Positions 46,035 to 56,092 of a stretch of DNA of 64,000 bases are shown here, piece by piece. The DNA lies in the NCBI RefSeq assembly GCF_019249295.1, contig NZ_JAESDH010000020.1:1-64000 (forward strand). Direction: 5' to 3'. How positions within the stretch are numbered: position 1 is the stretch's first letter; every line of letters begins with the position of its first letter. Origin of the DNA: Alteromonas antoniana (GTDB lineage: Bacteria > Pseudomonadota > Gammaproteobacteria > Enterobacterales > Alteromonadaceae). Position numbers and translations under genes: made by a program. Below the pieces are notes generated by a model, which had not been told where the DNA came from, did no database searches, and was given only the letters and a program-made list of their open reading frames with translations.

Positions 46035-48497
46035 TCAGGCTGCCTTACCTGTCTTTTTACGGCTCGGCTTTTTTACTGCCTGATTGGCAATGAGTTCTTC
46101 ATGATCGAAATCATCGACATTGATTGTGCGTAATCGACCCGCTTCAGTTCGACGCAGAAGATCGGCTTCCTCTTCATTGATGACACCTTCTTTCAGCGCG
46201 TCTTCTGCTAACGCGTCGAGTCGCGTAAACGGAAGTTTGGCATTCTTGTGCTCACAAATTTTGTCGAATACCGGTTGCGCCGCAATCACATCGTCCAGCG
46301 TCTGCTCAAGATCGCCGAACAGGTTGCCTTCTTCACGCGTAAGATACTGACCATCTCCCAATCTGCTTCTGGCCGAAGACGGCGTTTGCAACATCATGGC
46401 GATTTTGTGCTCAAGTTTGTCCGATGGTTTGTCTACACGACGACCAAACGGCATGACCAGTACTCGCATAACCGCAGCGATCGCACGATTTGGGAAGTTT
46501 TCCAGAAAATCATCAATTGCGGTTTCTATATCATGCAACGTATTTTGCATTGCCCAGTGCATAAGTGGTAAGTCTTCCTTCAAACGTCCTTCATCGTCAT
46601 AACGCTTGAGGGTAGTGCTGCCCATATACAGGCCGCTTAGGATATCGCCCAGGCGGGCTGACAAGCGTTCACGTCGTTTAAGGTCACCGCCCAGTACTCC
46701 CATGGAAACATCGGTCAGTAGTGCGAGGTTGGCGCTGTAACCTTGTAGCAGTTTGTAGTAGCGGGCAGTCTCGTCGGTAAATGGCGTATTGTGGAATGTG
46801 CCATTGGTAAGGCTGAACCAGATACTTCTGACTGTGTTAGCCACTGCGAAACCGATATGTCCGAAAACAGCTTTATCGAAGGCTTTCAAACGGGCTTGCT
46901 TGTCATCAAGGTTGGCCGCTTCAATTTCTTTAAGTACGTAGGGGTGACAACGCATCGCTCCCTGGCCGAAGATCATCATATTGCGAGTGAGAATATTCGC
47001 ACCCTCAACGGTAATCGAAATGGGCGCGCCCTGATAACCGCGACCTAAATAGTTGTTCGGCCCAAGCATGATGCCTTTACCGCCATGGATGTCCATGGAA
47101 TCGTTGATCACCTGACGCATTTTTTCTGTCAGATGATATTTACTGATAGCGGAAATAACAGATGGCTTCTCGCCCAAATCAACACCCACCGTAGAGAAGC
47201 TGGTAACGCTGTCCATCAGGTACGCGTTGCCACCGATGCGGGCAAGCATTTCCTCGACCCCTTCCATGTGACCCACTGGCATCCTGAACTGTCTGCGGAT
47301 CCTCGCGTAGGCCCCGGTAGCGAGCGCCACGGTTTTTGCGCCACCTGCGGCGGTGGAGGGCAGGGTAATACAACGACCTACTGACAGACACTCCATCAGC
47401 ATGCGCCAGCCTTTACCAGCCATAGCTTTACCGCCAATGATAAAGTCCAGCGGTACAAAAATGTCGTTGCCGCGAATCGGGCCATTCTGGAATGGTGTGT
47501 TCAGCGGGAAGTGGCGACGGCCAATATCCAGCCCCTTAGTGTCGCGTGGGATCAGCGCGCACGTGATGCCCAGTTCTTTGTTGTCGCCTAGCAGGCCTTC
47601 AGGATCCTGAAGTTTAAAAGCCAGCCCAACAACGGTAGCAATGGGGGCGAGGGTAATGTAGCGCTTGTCAAACGTCAGACGCATACCCAGCACTTCTTCG
47701 CCTTCCCACTCCCCTTTGCAAACCACGCCAACATCCGGAATTGCGCCTGCATCGGAACCTGCTTCAGGACCGGTAAGCGCAAAGCAAGGGATCTCCTCAC
47801 CGTTGGCAAGGCGTGGAAGGTAATAATCCTGTTGCTGTTCTGTTCCATAATGTTGCAGCAACTCACCAGGGCCCAATGAATTAGGCACTCCGACAGTACT
47901 GGAAAGCACTGCGCTGCTACCGGCCAGTTTTTGCAATACACGAGACTGAGCATAGGCTGAGAATTCCAGCCCGCCGTATTTTTTCTTGATGATCATCGCG
48001 AAAAAGCGATGTTCTTTCAGGAAGTCCCAGATCTCTTGAGAAAGGTCGGCATCTTTATGGTTAATTTGCCATTCATCAACCATATGGCACACGCGATCAA
48101 CCGGGCCATCCAGAAACGCCTGTTCTTCAGGCGTTAATCTGCCCTTGGGGATGCCGTGAAGCTTATCCCAGTCGGGCTTACCACTAAAGATGTCGCCATC
48201 CCACCATACCGTACCAGCATCAATGGCTTCCTGTTCCGTGGTGGACATCTCAGGCATGACCTTGCGGTAAAAAGCCAGCAACTTGCTGCTGATATAAGGT
48301 TGTCTGATGTCAGCGATAGTCAGGGGCACAGCGAAGATCAGAAACACTATCCAACCCAGCAGACCAATGTCGCCGAACAAGGTGCCCAGCACCATGACCG
48401 CAGCAGCAGCGGCTACAGCATTAACGAGGGTAGTACGCTTGTAACTGGCGACAGCCAGGGTAAGCACTACCAGTAAAAACCAGATGAATTCTGCCAT
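46035..48497 (-). CDS. fadE: Acyl-CoA dehydrogenase FadE
   Basis: An 820-residue membrane-anchored acyl-CoA dehydrogenase, the first step of fatty-acid beta-oxidation. Two hydrophobic segments at the N-terminus ([35 protein letters not shown], abridged) match the usual anchor. Next come the [19 protein letters not shown] and [16 protein letters not shown] substrate/FAD segments and [27 protein letters not shown] (abridged) near residue 480, with a C-terminal DUF1974-type domain. Length matches E. coli FadE (814). The upstream FadR-like box suggests regulation by fatty-acyl-CoA. A different acyl-CoA dehydrogenase heads the operon at 3.8 kb. Confidence 0.96.
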   Translation of the reverse strand: MAEFIWFLLVVLTLAVASYKRTTLVNAVAAAAAVMVLGTLFGDIGLLGWIVFLIFAVPLTIADIRQPYISSKLLAFYRKVMPEMSTTEQEAIDAGTVWWDGDIFSGKPDWDKLHGIPKGRLTPEEQAFLDGPVDRVCHMVDEWQINHKDADLSQEIWDFLKEHRFFAMIIKKKYGGLEFSAYAQSRVLQKLAGSSAVLSSTVGVPNSLGPGELLQHYGTEQQQDYYLPRLANGEEIPCFALTGPEAGSDAGAIPDVGVVCKGEWEGEEVLGMRLTFDKRYITLAPIATVVGLAFKLQDPEGLLGDNKELGITCALIPRDTKGLDIGRRHFPLNTPFQNGPIRGNDIFVPLDFIIGGKAMAGKGWRMLMECLSVGRCITLPSTAAGGAKTVALATGAYARIRRQFRMPVGHMEGVEEMLARIGGNAYLMDSVTSFSTVGVDLGEKPSVISAISKYHLTEKMRQVINDSMDIHGGKGIMLGPNNYLGRGYQGAPISITVEGANILTRNMMIFGQGAMRCHPYVLKEIEAANLDDKQARLKAFDKAVFGHIGFAVANTVRSIWFSLTNGTFHNTPFTDETARYYKLLQGYSANLALLTDVSMGVLGGDLKRRERLSARLGDILSGLYMGSTTLKRYDDEGRLKEDLPLMHWAMQNTLHDIETAIDDFLENFPNRAIAAVMRVLVMPFGRRVDKPSDKLEHKIAMMLQTPSSARSRLGDGQYLTREEGNLFGDLEQTLDDVIAAQPVFDKICEHKNAKLPFTRLDALAEDALKEGVINEEEADLLRRTEAGRLRTINVDDFDHEELIANQAVKKPSRKKTGKAA

Positions 48498-48617
48498 ACG
48501 TCACTCCTGATAAAGGCAAATTATTAGCATAATGACTTTGTCTGAATAAATAGCGGCATCGCTGCCAAAATGATCACTCTTTTTCCGATTGAGAAAGTTT
48601 GTCCCGCGTTATCATTT

Positions 48618-48633
48618 GAGGTCAGACCAGCGT
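48618..48633 (-). promoter_or_regulatory. Putative FadR operator upstream of fadE
   Basis: On the minus strand this reads ACGCTGGTCTGACCTC. Its core CTGGTCTGACC matches the gammaproteobacterial FadR site (CTGGTCNGACC). It lies about 121 bases upstream of the fadE ATG, a plausible place for repression by FadR that is released by long-chain acyl-CoA. FadR itself is not in the window. Confidence 0.55.
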
Positions 48634-48925
48634 ACTTTAAACGTATACAGTAACACCGTAAAGATCAAGGTTGGAAAGGGGCTTATTGCGTTATAAGCCA
48701 ACTATTCAATAGACAAATAGGATAGACAGTGCAGCAACAATATAACCCTTGATCCTGCATTGTCTTACTGCACCTTATTTTCAACAAAGTATTCAGCAAA
48801 AAATAGGAGGTATTGTTCAGTTACAATGTGTAGGCGCACGGTCGCCAGAATTGTGTTTCACAGGTGTTGAATGTATCAGTGACTATAATCCCAACACAGG
48901 TCATGCAGGCCGATGGGATTATATA

Positions 48926-48958
48926 ACGTCCTGGCCGGCACCCTGCCAGCCAGGACGT
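48926..48958 (-). terminator. Hairpin after the DUF3108 gene
   Basis: ACGTCCTGG/CCAGGACGT (48926-48934 with 48950-48958), with a nested CTGGC/GCCAG inside. Only a short AT stretch follows, so it is a moderate terminator for the gene ending at 48968. Confidence 0.6.
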
Positions 48959-48967
48959 AGGACAGGA

Positions 48968-49738
48968 TTACCGCTTTTCAGCCAGTGTGACATAGGATCG
49001 CAGTTTAATGTCACCCTGCTCATCGCCGTCCTTGAACTGTTGCAGGCGAACCAGGTTGTAATCCAGTTCAGGGGCAAACCAGGCGAACGTCTCACGGGTT
49101 TTTGAATCGCGGACCAGTTTGACTTTAATGGTATCTAACTGGCCGTAGGGAAGGTTTAGCTTTTCTTTACCAACAACTTCGATACCGTAATGACGCTTCT
49201 GGCCGCGATAATTAATAAAATAATAGTCGGTAGTCGATTCACCGGAAGCCAGCTTTCGAGGTAGGTCAATACGATAAATCTGATTATCTATTTCATTGTC
49301 CCATTCTAGAGAGTAGTTTTCATCTTCCGATTCCACCTGTACCGAATCGCTGCCATTTTTTCCAAATGTGACATTCAGCTTGTCATCTGGTCCGGTCCCT
49401 GAGCGGGAGTAGTAGTATTGCGAAGGTACCAGCTTGCCGTCTTCAACGGTAAAAATGGAATGCTCATAGCGTTTATCTGAAAGGAAAAACTTTGAGACTT
49501 TCGATGAGTAAGTCAAGGAGTATTGCGAGGGTGACAACCTTTCCAGTTTCATTTCTACATTGCCTACATCGTCATCCCATTTGTAGGCGGTGTATTGCGC
49601 GTGAAAGGGAGTCAGGGCAACAGAGGAAGAATTACCCGTAGTGTTTGCTATAGCGGGCAATGTGCCCGTACCCAGCAGAACCAGCCCTGTAAGGGCTGAA
49701 TTAATCGCTTTCGAAACCGCTAACCGGAAGCTCTTCAT
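48968..49738 (-). CDS. Exported DUF3108 domain protein
   Basis: A 256-residue exported protein. The signal peptide is MKSFRLAVSKAINSALTGLV with cleavage near PAIA. The mature part shows the DUF3108 pattern of beta strands: FHAQYTAYKWDDDVGNVEMKL, SQYSLTYSSKVSKFFLSD, KLVPSQYYYSRSG, and LPYGQLDTIKVKLVRD. DUF3108 proteins are probably periplasmic or outer-membrane-associated, of unknown function. The gene start lies 38 bases inside purN, an unusual overlap but needed for the signal peptide. Confidence 0.88.
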   Translation of the reverse strand: MKSFRLAVSKAINSALTGLVLLGTGTLPAIANTTGNSSSVALTPFHAQYTAYKWDDDVGNVEMKLERLSPSQYSLTYSSKVSKFFLSDKRYEHSIFTVEDGKLVPSQYYYSRSGTGPDDKLNVTFGKNGSDSVQVESEDENYSLEWDNEIDNQIYRIDLPRKLASGESTTDYYFINYRGQKRHYGIEVVGKEKLNLPYGQLDTIKVKLVRDSKTRETFAWFAPELDYNLVRLQQFKDGDEQGDIKLRSYVTLAEKR

Positions 49739-50348
49739 TATCTAAAACCGCCTTATTGTCCTTCATTTTCAGTCTGCCTGAACATATCCAGTTCAGCACG
49801 AACGGGTACAGCTGACGTTCCTGTTCCTGAACACGCGCTGCCAGGTCAACCGCAGAGTCCCCGTCGAATACGGGAACTTTACTTTGAATGATCACCGGGC
49901 CACCGTCTAGTTCAGGCGTAACGAAATGTACGCTGACACCGTGTTCCCTGTCGCCATTATCGATTGCGCGCTGGTGTGTATTCAACCCTTTGTATTTTGG
50001 CAACAAAGATGGATGAATGTTCACTAATTTTCCTGAGAAATGATCAACGAAGTCAGCGGTCAGAATCCGCATAAACCCGGCAAGCACTACGCAATCAGGC
50101 TGGTACTGTTCGATCAGCGCCTTCAGGGCTATATCGTAACTTTCCCTGTCATCGAATTTCTGGTGGTCCAGACAATGCGCGTCAATACCGGCTTCGCGGG
50201 CTCTTTCGAGCCCGTAAGCATTAGGGCGGTTTGAGATGACACACCCTATACGGGCCTGAAGTGAACCATCGGCGATACGATCGATAATCGCCTGAAGATT
50301 ACTGCCGTTTCCGGATATTAAAACGCAGAGTGTAGGACGTGTACTCAT
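49701..50348 (-). CDS. purN: Phosphoribosylglycinamide formyltransferase 1
   Basis: A 215-residue enzyme of purine synthesis that formylates GAR with 10-formyltetrahydrofolate. Motifs: LISGNGSNLQAIID, the catalytic segment VLAGFMRILTADFV, NIHPSLLPKYKGLNTH, and the aspartate of VTPELDGGPVI. It begins three bases after purM's stop. Its 3' end overlaps the DUF3108 gene by 38 bases. Confidence 0.97.
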   Translation of the reverse strand: MSTRPTLCVLISGNGSNLQAIIDRIADGSLQARIGCVISNRPNAYGLERAREAGIDAHCLDHQKFDDRESYDIALKALIEQYQPDCVVLAGFMRILTADFVDHFSGKLVNIHPSLLPKYKGLNTHQRAIDNGDREHGVSVHFVTPELDGGPVIIQSKVPVFDGDSAVDLAARVQEQERQLYPFVLNWICSGRLKMKDNKAVLDNEELPVSGFESD

Positions 50349-50351
50349 GAA

Positions 50352-51389
50352 TTACTGCATCTCTACCTGTTGTTCGCCGTCTTTCTGAGCAATGTGTCCA
50401 ATTACCCAGGCTTTTTCACCCTGCGAGTTAAGGACTTCAAGTGCATTGTCGATGTTTTCCTCGTCAACGACCAGCACCATACCTACACCGCAGTTAAATG
50501 TGCGATACATCTCATGCTCGGTAACGTTGCCGTGTTGCTGCAACCAATGAAACACCGCTGGCCATTCCCAACTGTTCTTATCGATGACAACTTTAGCTGT
50601 TTCAGGCAGAACGCGTGGAATGTTTTCCCAGAAACCGCCGCCAGTGATATGTGAAATGGCACTGACATCTACGCTTTCCAGTAGTTTTAGAACCGATTTT
50701 ACATAAATGCGTGTGGGCGCAAGAAGGTGGTCAAGCAGCGGTTTGCCTTCCAGCGCTTCATTTACATCGGCGCCGCTGACTTCAATAATTTTTCGTACCA
50801 GCGAGTACCCATTGGAGTGTGGACCTGAAGAGCCCAGCGCAATTAACTTTTGCCCGGGTTTCACTGTAGAGCCGTCGATCACGTTGTCAGCTTCCACCAC
50901 ACCCACACAGAAACCCGCAATGTCATAATCACCATCGTGATACATTCCAGGCATTTCAGCGGTCTCACCGCCAATTAGTGCACAGCCTGATAGCTCGCAG
51001 CCTTCACCAATGCCGCTTACAACGGAAGCTGCAACATCAACATCAAGTTTGCCAGTGGCATAGTAGTCTAAGAAAAACAGTGGCTCAGCGCCCTGTACAA
51101 TCAGATCGTTAACGCACATGGCAACAAGGTCAATACCCACACCCTGGTGCTGATTGGCATCCATCGCCACGCGAAGTTTGGTTCCTACACCATCAGTACC
51201 GGAGACCAGTAGAGGACGCTTGTATTTTGAGGGAATTTCACAAAGCGCACCGAAGCCACCAATGTTGCCCTTTACTTCCGGACGATGGGTTTTCTTGGTT
51301 ACGGTTTTAATTCTTTCTACAAGCTGATTACCCGCGTCGATATCAACGCCGGCATCTTTATAACTTAACGAGGTTTTGTTATCGCTCAC
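50352..51389 (-). CDS. purM: Phosphoribosylformylglycinamidine cyclo-ligase
   Basis: A 345-residue AIR synthetase, the fifth purine step. It has [20 protein letters not shown], the [14 protein letters not shown] loop, [21 protein letters not shown] (abridged), [13 protein letters not shown], and the C-terminal [14 protein letters not shown]. Length equals E. coli PurM (345). Transcribed together with purN. The divergent DUF2066 gene starts about 260 bases upstream. Confidence 0.97.
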   Translation of the reverse strand: MSDNKTSLSYKDAGVDIDAGNQLVERIKTVTKKTHRPEVKGNIGGFGALCEIPSKYKRPLLVSGTDGVGTKLRVAMDANQHQGVGIDLVAMCVNDLIVQGAEPLFFLDYYATGKLDVDVAASVVSGIGEGCELSGCALIGGETAEMPGMYHDGDYDIAGFCVGVVEADNVIDGSTVKPGQKLIALGSSGPHSNGYSLVRKIIEVSGADVNEALEGKPLLDHLLAPTRIYVKSVLKLLESVDVSAISHITGGGFWENIPRVLPETAKVVIDKNSWEWPAVFHWLQQHGNVTEHEMYRTFNCGVGMVLVVDEENIDNALEVLNSQGEKAWVIGHIAQKDGEQQVEMQ

Positions 51390-51651
51390 GGTTACGCCCT
51401 GATGCTGTGGGATGGAAAAACGCGGATTCTACCAGTAAGTGAGGGTAAGTCCAATCGTCTGGTCCAGAGATAGGCGTCTTTTATCTCTCTTGCAGTCAGA
51501 TATCGGAAATGCACTGCTGCAGAAAACCAGCAACGCTTCTGATACAAAAATATTGCAGCAGAAAGAGGTGAAAAATGAACGCAAATAGCACACAATACTT
51601 TTTCTTCTAACGCCACAGGGTGTGGTGAGGTAACGGGAGTGAAAAGGTATT

Positions 51652-53004
51652 TTGAGTTTGATTCAGTCAGTAAGGCATCACGTTCGTCTTTTTTTATCGT
51701 CGCTGTCTGCATGCTGTGTGTGTCTGACGGCGCTCGCCAGTCTGCCAGTATCGGCAACAGTGCAGATTGAAACCCATGTGGGGCAGGTCCAGGTAGAAAA
51801 TCAAAGTCAGAGTATCCAGCAACAAGCGTCCAGAGAAGCACTTAAGCAAGTGTTGGTAAAAATGTCTGGCACTACTACCGTGTCTGAAAATGCCGGAGTC
51901 AGTGCAGCAGTTCGTTCTCCCGGTCAGTACTTGCGCTCTTATCGGTTTGACGACCGAAAAGGGCAACTTTACTACATCGCAGAATTTGACCAGCAGGCAC
52001 TACTGTCGTTATTACGTCGGGAAGGGCTGCCTGTATGGGGTAACCGCCGACCGGAAACCATTGTCTGGCTGGCAGTGGAGAAAGATAACGGTCAGCGCAC
52101 CATTGTCGAAGAAAACCAGTCAAACGCAGTCAGTAATGCCATTCGCGACACGGCGCAGTCACGGGGAATACGGGTGAGCTTACCGCTCATGGATCTCACC
52201 GATAATCAGGCTATCGCTGTCTACGATATTTGGGGACGATTTCCTCAGGCCCTGTCAAAAGCCTCTTCTCGCTATGGGGTGGACTATATCATCGGCGCCA
52301 GATTGTATAAAAATACCAGTGCGGCTATCCCCGATCTCCCGGAACCAGATGCTGAAACGCTGCTGTCTGAAGCGTTAGGTGAGGGCTGGAGCAGTCAGAA
52401 TGAAACAATTCAAGAGCAGACTGAAACCAGAGTTGGCGCACAAGAGGTGGAAATCCTGAGTCTGGGCGCTACAACGAATGTTCAGTACCAGGTAGCCGAG
52501 CAGCAATCCCAATCTCTCGCTGACAATATCATGCCTTTTTCTACGGCTGAATTTGAAACCATGATGGCAGAGCAGGGGGAAGGCGAGTACGCATTGGACT
52601 GGGTTTTTATTCGTGGAAACGATGTTAAAAGTGGGTCGCTTTATGGCGATGATAAGGGGCGACTAGTACAACTTCTGATTGATGGGTATGCCAGCTACCT
52701 GGCGGATATTTTCTCTATTAAACCGGGTCAGAGTACGCAAAACGCAAGTAAAGTAAAAATTTCAGTAGCCAATCTGGACAGTCTGGAAAATTACGTAATG
52801 GCACAGCGCTATCTTGCCAGCCTGAGTGTCGTTGAACACGTATCGCTTTCTGCTCAGTCAGGCTCAGTAGGAACGTTTGAGCTTTCTCTATTGGGTTCAG
52901 CGCAGGATCTGGTCAATACGATGTCACTGGAAAACCGTTTGCAACCGGTCAGAGACGCGTTTGGGCAGCCGGTGCAGGGATATAATTTCTATTGGAACGA
53001 GTAG
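51652..53004 (+). CDS. DUF2066 domain-containing exported protein
   Basis: A 450-residue protein with a signal peptide (cleaved near PVSATV). The DUF2066 region is VENQSQSIQQQASREALKQVLVKMSGTT (abridged, about residues 50-80), PGQYLRSYRF and YYIAEFDQQALLSLLRREGLPVWG (abridged), typical of the uncharacterised gammaproteobacterial family found beside hda. The start is probably the TTG at 51652, preceded by AAAAGG; no better ATG exists before the signal peptide. Function unknown. hda follows two bases after its stop. Confidence 0.83.
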   Translation: MSLIQSVRHHVRLFLSSLSACCVCLTALASLPVSATVQIETHVGQVQVENQSQSIQQQASREALKQVLVKMSGTTTVSENAGVSAAVRSPGQYLRSYRFDDRKGQLYYIAEFDQQALLSLLRREGLPVWGNRRPETIVWLAVEKDNGQRTIVEENQSNAVSNAIRDTAQSRGIRVSLPLMDLTDNQAIAVYDIWGRFPQALSKASSRYGVDYIIGARLYKNTSAAIPDLPEPDAETLLSEALGEGWSSQNETIQEQTETRVGAQEVEILSLGATTNVQYQVAEQQSQSLADNIMPFSTAEFETMMAEQGEGEYALDWVFIRGNDVKSGSLYGDDKGRLVQLLIDGYASYLADIFSIKPGQSTQNASKVKISVANLDSLENYVMAQRYLASLSVVEHVSLSAQSGSVGTFELSLLGSAQDLVNTMSLENRLQPVRDAFGQPVQGYNFYWNE

Positions 53005-53006
53005 CG

Positions 53007-53741
53007 ATGCAATTGCCGTTGCCGGTATCTTTACCAGTCGATGAAACATTTGAGAGTTTCGTTTCGGGTACAGATAGCGAGTTGGTGACATTGTTGCAGG
53101 CACTGGCCCATGCCGTGCCTGACTGGCGTGATGCCAGCTTACTTCAGGGGCTGGCGTCATTAAAGCTGCCAATGGTGACTTTGCTGGGGAGTGCCGGAAG
53201 AGGCAAAAGCCATCTGCTTTACGCGTTATGCCATGAAATGGCAGACCGTGACATTCCGCATGTGTATCTGAATCTGAATAATGCTGAAGCCTGGCCGGCG
53301 AATGCTTTTGAAGGATTCGAAACTTTGCCTTTGGTGTGTCTGGATAATATTCACGCTATCGCGGGCAATGAAGTGCTTGAGCTGGCCCTGTTTGACCTTA
53401 TCAATCGGGTTGTCGAATCACAGCAGACCGTATTAGTTTGCAGTAGTCGCCTCGGGCCGAGTAACCCGGCGTTCGTGCTCCCTGATTTGCGCTCGCGTCT
53501 GTCCTGGGGCGTTACCTACCAACTGCATGCGCTCAGTGATGAAGCGCGTAAAACGGTGGTTCGGAATCGCGCGACCGCGCGTGGTTTAAAGCTGTCAGAA
53601 CAGGCTTTGCAGTTTCTTCTGCATCACAGTGAACGTGATATACCCAGCCTGATTAATTTGCTCGACAGACTGGATACGCGCTCGCTACAGGAACAAAAAA
53701 AGCTCTCGGTTAACATGGTTAAACGAGAGCTCGGCCTTTAA
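53007..53741 (+). CDS. hda: DnaA regulatory inactivator Hda
   Basis: A 244-residue AAA+ relative of DnaA that, with the DNA polymerase beta clamp, converts DnaA-ATP to DnaA-ADP. The clamp-binding motif QLPLPVSLP sits at the very N-terminus, which fixes the ATG at 53007 rather than an upstream TTG. Walker A is LLGSAGRGKSHLLYAL, Walker B LVCLDNIHAI; the C-terminal ARRLxLP-like part is SRLSWGVTYQLHALSDE. The next gene converges from the other strand. Confidence 0.95.
   Translation: MQLPLPVSLPVDETFESFVSGTDSELVTLLQALAHAVPDWRDASLLQGLASLKLPMVTLLGSAGRGKSHLLYALCHEMADRDIPHVYLNLNNAEAWPANAFEGFETLPLVCLDNIHAIAGNEVLELALFDLINRVVESQQTVLVCSSRLGPSNPAFVLPDLRSRLSWGVTYQLHALSDEARKTVVRNRATARGLKLSEQALQFLLHHSERDIPSLINLLDRLDTRSLQEQKKLSVNMVKRELGL
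53706..53733 (+). terminator. Hairpin inside the last codons of hda
   Basis: AGCTCTCG and CGAGAGCT form a perfect eight-base stem separated by a 15-base loop, ending a few bases before the hda stop. A T-rich stretch (CTTTAACATCTTTT) follows, making it a possible terminator embedded in coding sequence. Coordinates are approximate by a few bases. Confidence 0.45.
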
Positions 53742-53759
53742 CATCTTTTCTAATGGCTC

Positions 53760-55673
53760 TTAGCGAGATTCCGGTAATGCCGGCATTTCAGCATGCTCTT
53801 CAGCGAATATCGCTTGCGAGTCCTGCCATTTATGGCTGCTCGATTCAGTCATTTCACCATTTTCATTCAGACTGAGTGTATCCCGCCAGCTTACACCTTG
53901 TGGAAGTTCCTGAGCCGGTGGCAACTCGGAAAGAAGTTGTGGCACATTCAGCTGTGGCAATACCCGACTTACCGCAAAATCGACACGTTGTTGTAACCCT
54001 GGATCGTTAATGCGGTTTCTCTGACCCCAGGTGATCAAAGCTTCATTGTTTTCGATTGTCTCGCGGGTAAAAACCCCCACATCCGACGCAACGCCTAAAC
54101 GGTAAAGCATCATAAAACGCTCCACCAGATTGGCGAAATCTTCACGCCGGGTATAGTAAGAATAGAATGACACTGCACCGTCAGGCTCAAACCAGTCCGC
54201 AACCTGCTGTGCAGTGTAACCCCGTTGCGTTGCGGTGGCATTTTCTCCGCCATAGCGCACGTCCGCAAGATCATGTAACTCCTGAGATGTTAGAGGAAGT
54301 GCACTATCCAGCGTGTCAGACTGTGTATTATTGCGGTTGTAATAAGAAAGCGGATCATTGGCTGCCGATAACGTTGACCACACCTGATAATTGAAAAAGT
54401 CATTAGCATGCGCCAGTTCGTGATACATCAGCCACGCCAGTGATGCCTCTACATCCTGATTGGTTCTCGAACGTCTTAGCTGTGCAGAAAAACCCGGTTG
54501 CGGATAAAAATACTCGCCGTCTCTTACATATCGCCAGTAGGAACGGAAGTTCAGCGCATCGCCAAAGCCACTGCGATAGTCGGGTATGGTGTTTAAGGTA
54601 TCGCGCTCTGCAGGGGTTCGCCAGAAGTTACGGGCATCCAGATAAATAGCGCCGGTAGCGACCCAGTAAAATGACGGTCGTACTTCGTATGAAATGACAA
54701 CCGCTGTAGTGGCACGCAGTAAGTTGCGAATATCTTCACTGGCAGCACTGGTCTCCAGAAAGTCTTTAAACGCGTCTCCCATCCACGGATGAGAAACATA
54801 GGTGCGATCCAGAATATCGTCGATGCTGGGATCTTCCGTTTCCTGACCAATCAGGGGCAGGGTACCAAACGTACATGTTGTGGTAATGGTGTTACTGTAA
54901 ACACACTGTTCAAGTGCATTGGCGTAAGGACTGTCATCGCGGTAAGGCAACATATGACTGGTGACTGTCTGCAATCTTCCGCCGACTTCATCGACAAAAT
55001 AACTGTCTTCGTCCGCCTCAATGTTTTTTACCAGAACCTGGACCGTATCAGTGCCAGTATCGCCATTGTCATAGGTTACGGTAGCCTGGAATTCGATGAC
55101 CTGATCGGAAGTGACCGGGGGGGCCTGAAAATAAATATCGTATTGCGGGCCGCTACCCTCATCGAAACGGACATTGACAGCGTTCGGCCCGCTGACCTGT
55201 TGCCAGTCGATATCGGTAACGGTAGCAGCATCGGGATGATTAGCATCAACACGCAATGATACCCGGTTGCCTTCCGCTGCTTCGTGACCTAACCGTGTAA
55301 TTGCAAGTGGCGTTTCTCCCTCCTGCACATTCAGAATAAAATCAACAGTCTGTTGTGAGCCATCTGCCAGTCTGGCGGTCACTGACATCGGGTAATCACC
55401 CGCACCCGGGGCGTCAAATCCAACCGCCTGAGTATGTGCGGCAAGTAACGCTACTTGTTGTGCATCGATATTCCAGTTGATGTCACTGAGTACGGAGCCA
55501 TCATTCGTTCTTACGGTAAAATCAACAGAGTCGCCGCTGATTACTGTAGTTTCACCGGTTAGTACCAGTTCAGTTGAGGCAGATGGCGGTGGCGGTGAGC
55601 TACTGTCTCCGCCAGAGGAGCCGCCACAACCCGCGAGGGTGATTATACTTAACGGAACTAACCAGTTTTTCAT
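53760..55673 (-). CDS. Lipoprotein with Ig-like repeats and a HELAH putative zinc-protease domain
   Basis: A 637-residue lipoprotein (MKNWLVPLSIITLAGC, lipobox Cys16), followed by a Gly/Ser/Pro linker. Residues about 35-220 look like two Ig-like/PKD-like beta domains (VISGDSVDFTVRTNDGSVLSD; DIDWQQVSGPNAVNVRF). The C-terminal half holds H418-E-L-A-H422 in WLMYHELAHANDFFN, the HExxH pattern of zinc peptidases, with E511 or E518 (RREDFANLVERF) a possible third ligand. Family unknown. It is the last gene of a chain in which each start overlaps the previous stop by one base; here TAATG with the DUF2069 gene. Confidence 0.8.
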   Translation of the reverse strand: MKNWLVPLSIITLAGCGGSSGGDSSSPPPPSASTELVLTGETTVISGDSVDFTVRTNDGSVLSDINWNIDAQQVALLAAHTQAVGFDAPGAGDYPMSVTARLADGSQQTVDFILNVQEGETPLAITRLGHEAAEGNRVSLRVDANHPDAATVTDIDWQQVSGPNAVNVRFDEGSGPQYDIYFQAPPVTSDQVIEFQATVTYDNGDTGTDTVQVLVKNIEADEDSYFVDEVGGRLQTVTSHMLPYRDDSPYANALEQCVYSNTITTTCTFGTLPLIGQETEDPSIDDILDRTYVSHPWMGDAFKDFLETSAASEDIRNLLRATTAVVISYEVRPSFYWVATGAIYLDARNFWRTPAERDTLNTIPDYRSGFGDALNFRSYWRYVRDGEYFYPQPGFSAQLRRSRTNQDVEASLAWLMYHELAHANDFFNYQVWSTLSAANDPLSYYNRNNTQSDTLDSALPLTSQELHDLADVRYGGENATATQRGYTAQQVADWFEPDGAVSFYSYYTRREDFANLVERFMMLYRLGVASDVGVFTRETIENNEALITWGQRNRINDPGLQQRVDFAVSRVLPQLNVPQLLSELPPAQELPQGVSWRDTLSLNENGEMTESSSHKWQDSQAIFAEEHAEMPALPESR

Positions 55674-56092
55674 TACTTACTCCTTTGAAATCGCTCCCGC
55701 TCTTCCTGCATCTCGACTTTCATCTTTTTCAGTCCCTGACCTAACTCACGGCCGCGTTTTCTTGCAAAAATACTGCAACCTACAAACATGGTGGTTGATA
55801 GGATAATTTCTATTATGGCATACCAGCGTTCCGCTTCACTTGCATACGCAATGGTAAATCCGTGGATCAGGTAAAACATAATAATGAAATTCGCCCACGC
55901 ATGGGTATAAGGCTTGCCCTGGATGACACCTTTGAGAGGCAGCACCAGCGGTAGTACGTAAATTAACAGGATGAAAAGCACCGAATAACCAGCCTCAGGG
56001 GCCAGTACAAAGTGCCAGATGGTTACCCAGCTAAGAAGCGCAATATGGCTGACAAGGGCAAGATAACGATAAATACGGGTATCGGGAGCCAC
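55673..56092 (-). CDS. DUF2069 membrane protein
   Basis: A 139-residue protein with four likely membrane helices and a basic, charged C-terminus (KRGRELGQGLKKMKVEMQEE). The pattern and length match DUF2069, a gammaproteobacterial family often next to wrbA and hda; function unknown. The GTG start overlaps the wrbA-like stop by one base (TAGTG). Confidence 0.85.
   Translation of the reverse strand: MAPDTRIYRYLALVSHIALLSWVTIWHFVLAPEAGYSVLFILLIYVLPLVLPLKGVIQGKPYTHAWANFIIMFYLIHGFTIAYASEAERWYAIIEIILSTTMFVGCSIFARKRGRELGQGLKKMKVEMQEERERFQRSK

Larger units (their letters stand above)
48498..48967. other. 470-base intergenic region upstream of fadE
   Basis: Contains the FadR-like box at 48618-48633, an imperfect inverted repeat GACAGTGCAG/CTGCATTGTC (48725-48734 with 48755-48764) with a 20-base loop, and the DUF3108 gene's hairpin at 48926-48958. 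An open frame on the plus strand (48749 onward) runs into that gene's antisense and is not supported by a ribosome binding site. Confidence 0.4.

Noticed and set aside
48749-49105. Protein-coding gene on the plus strand
   Set aside because: It runs antisense into the DUF3108 gene and has no ribosome binding site or domain.
51392-51841. Long minus-strand frame between purM and the DUF2066 gene
   Set aside because: It lies antisense to the start of the DUF2066 gene, and its composition does not resemble a protein family.
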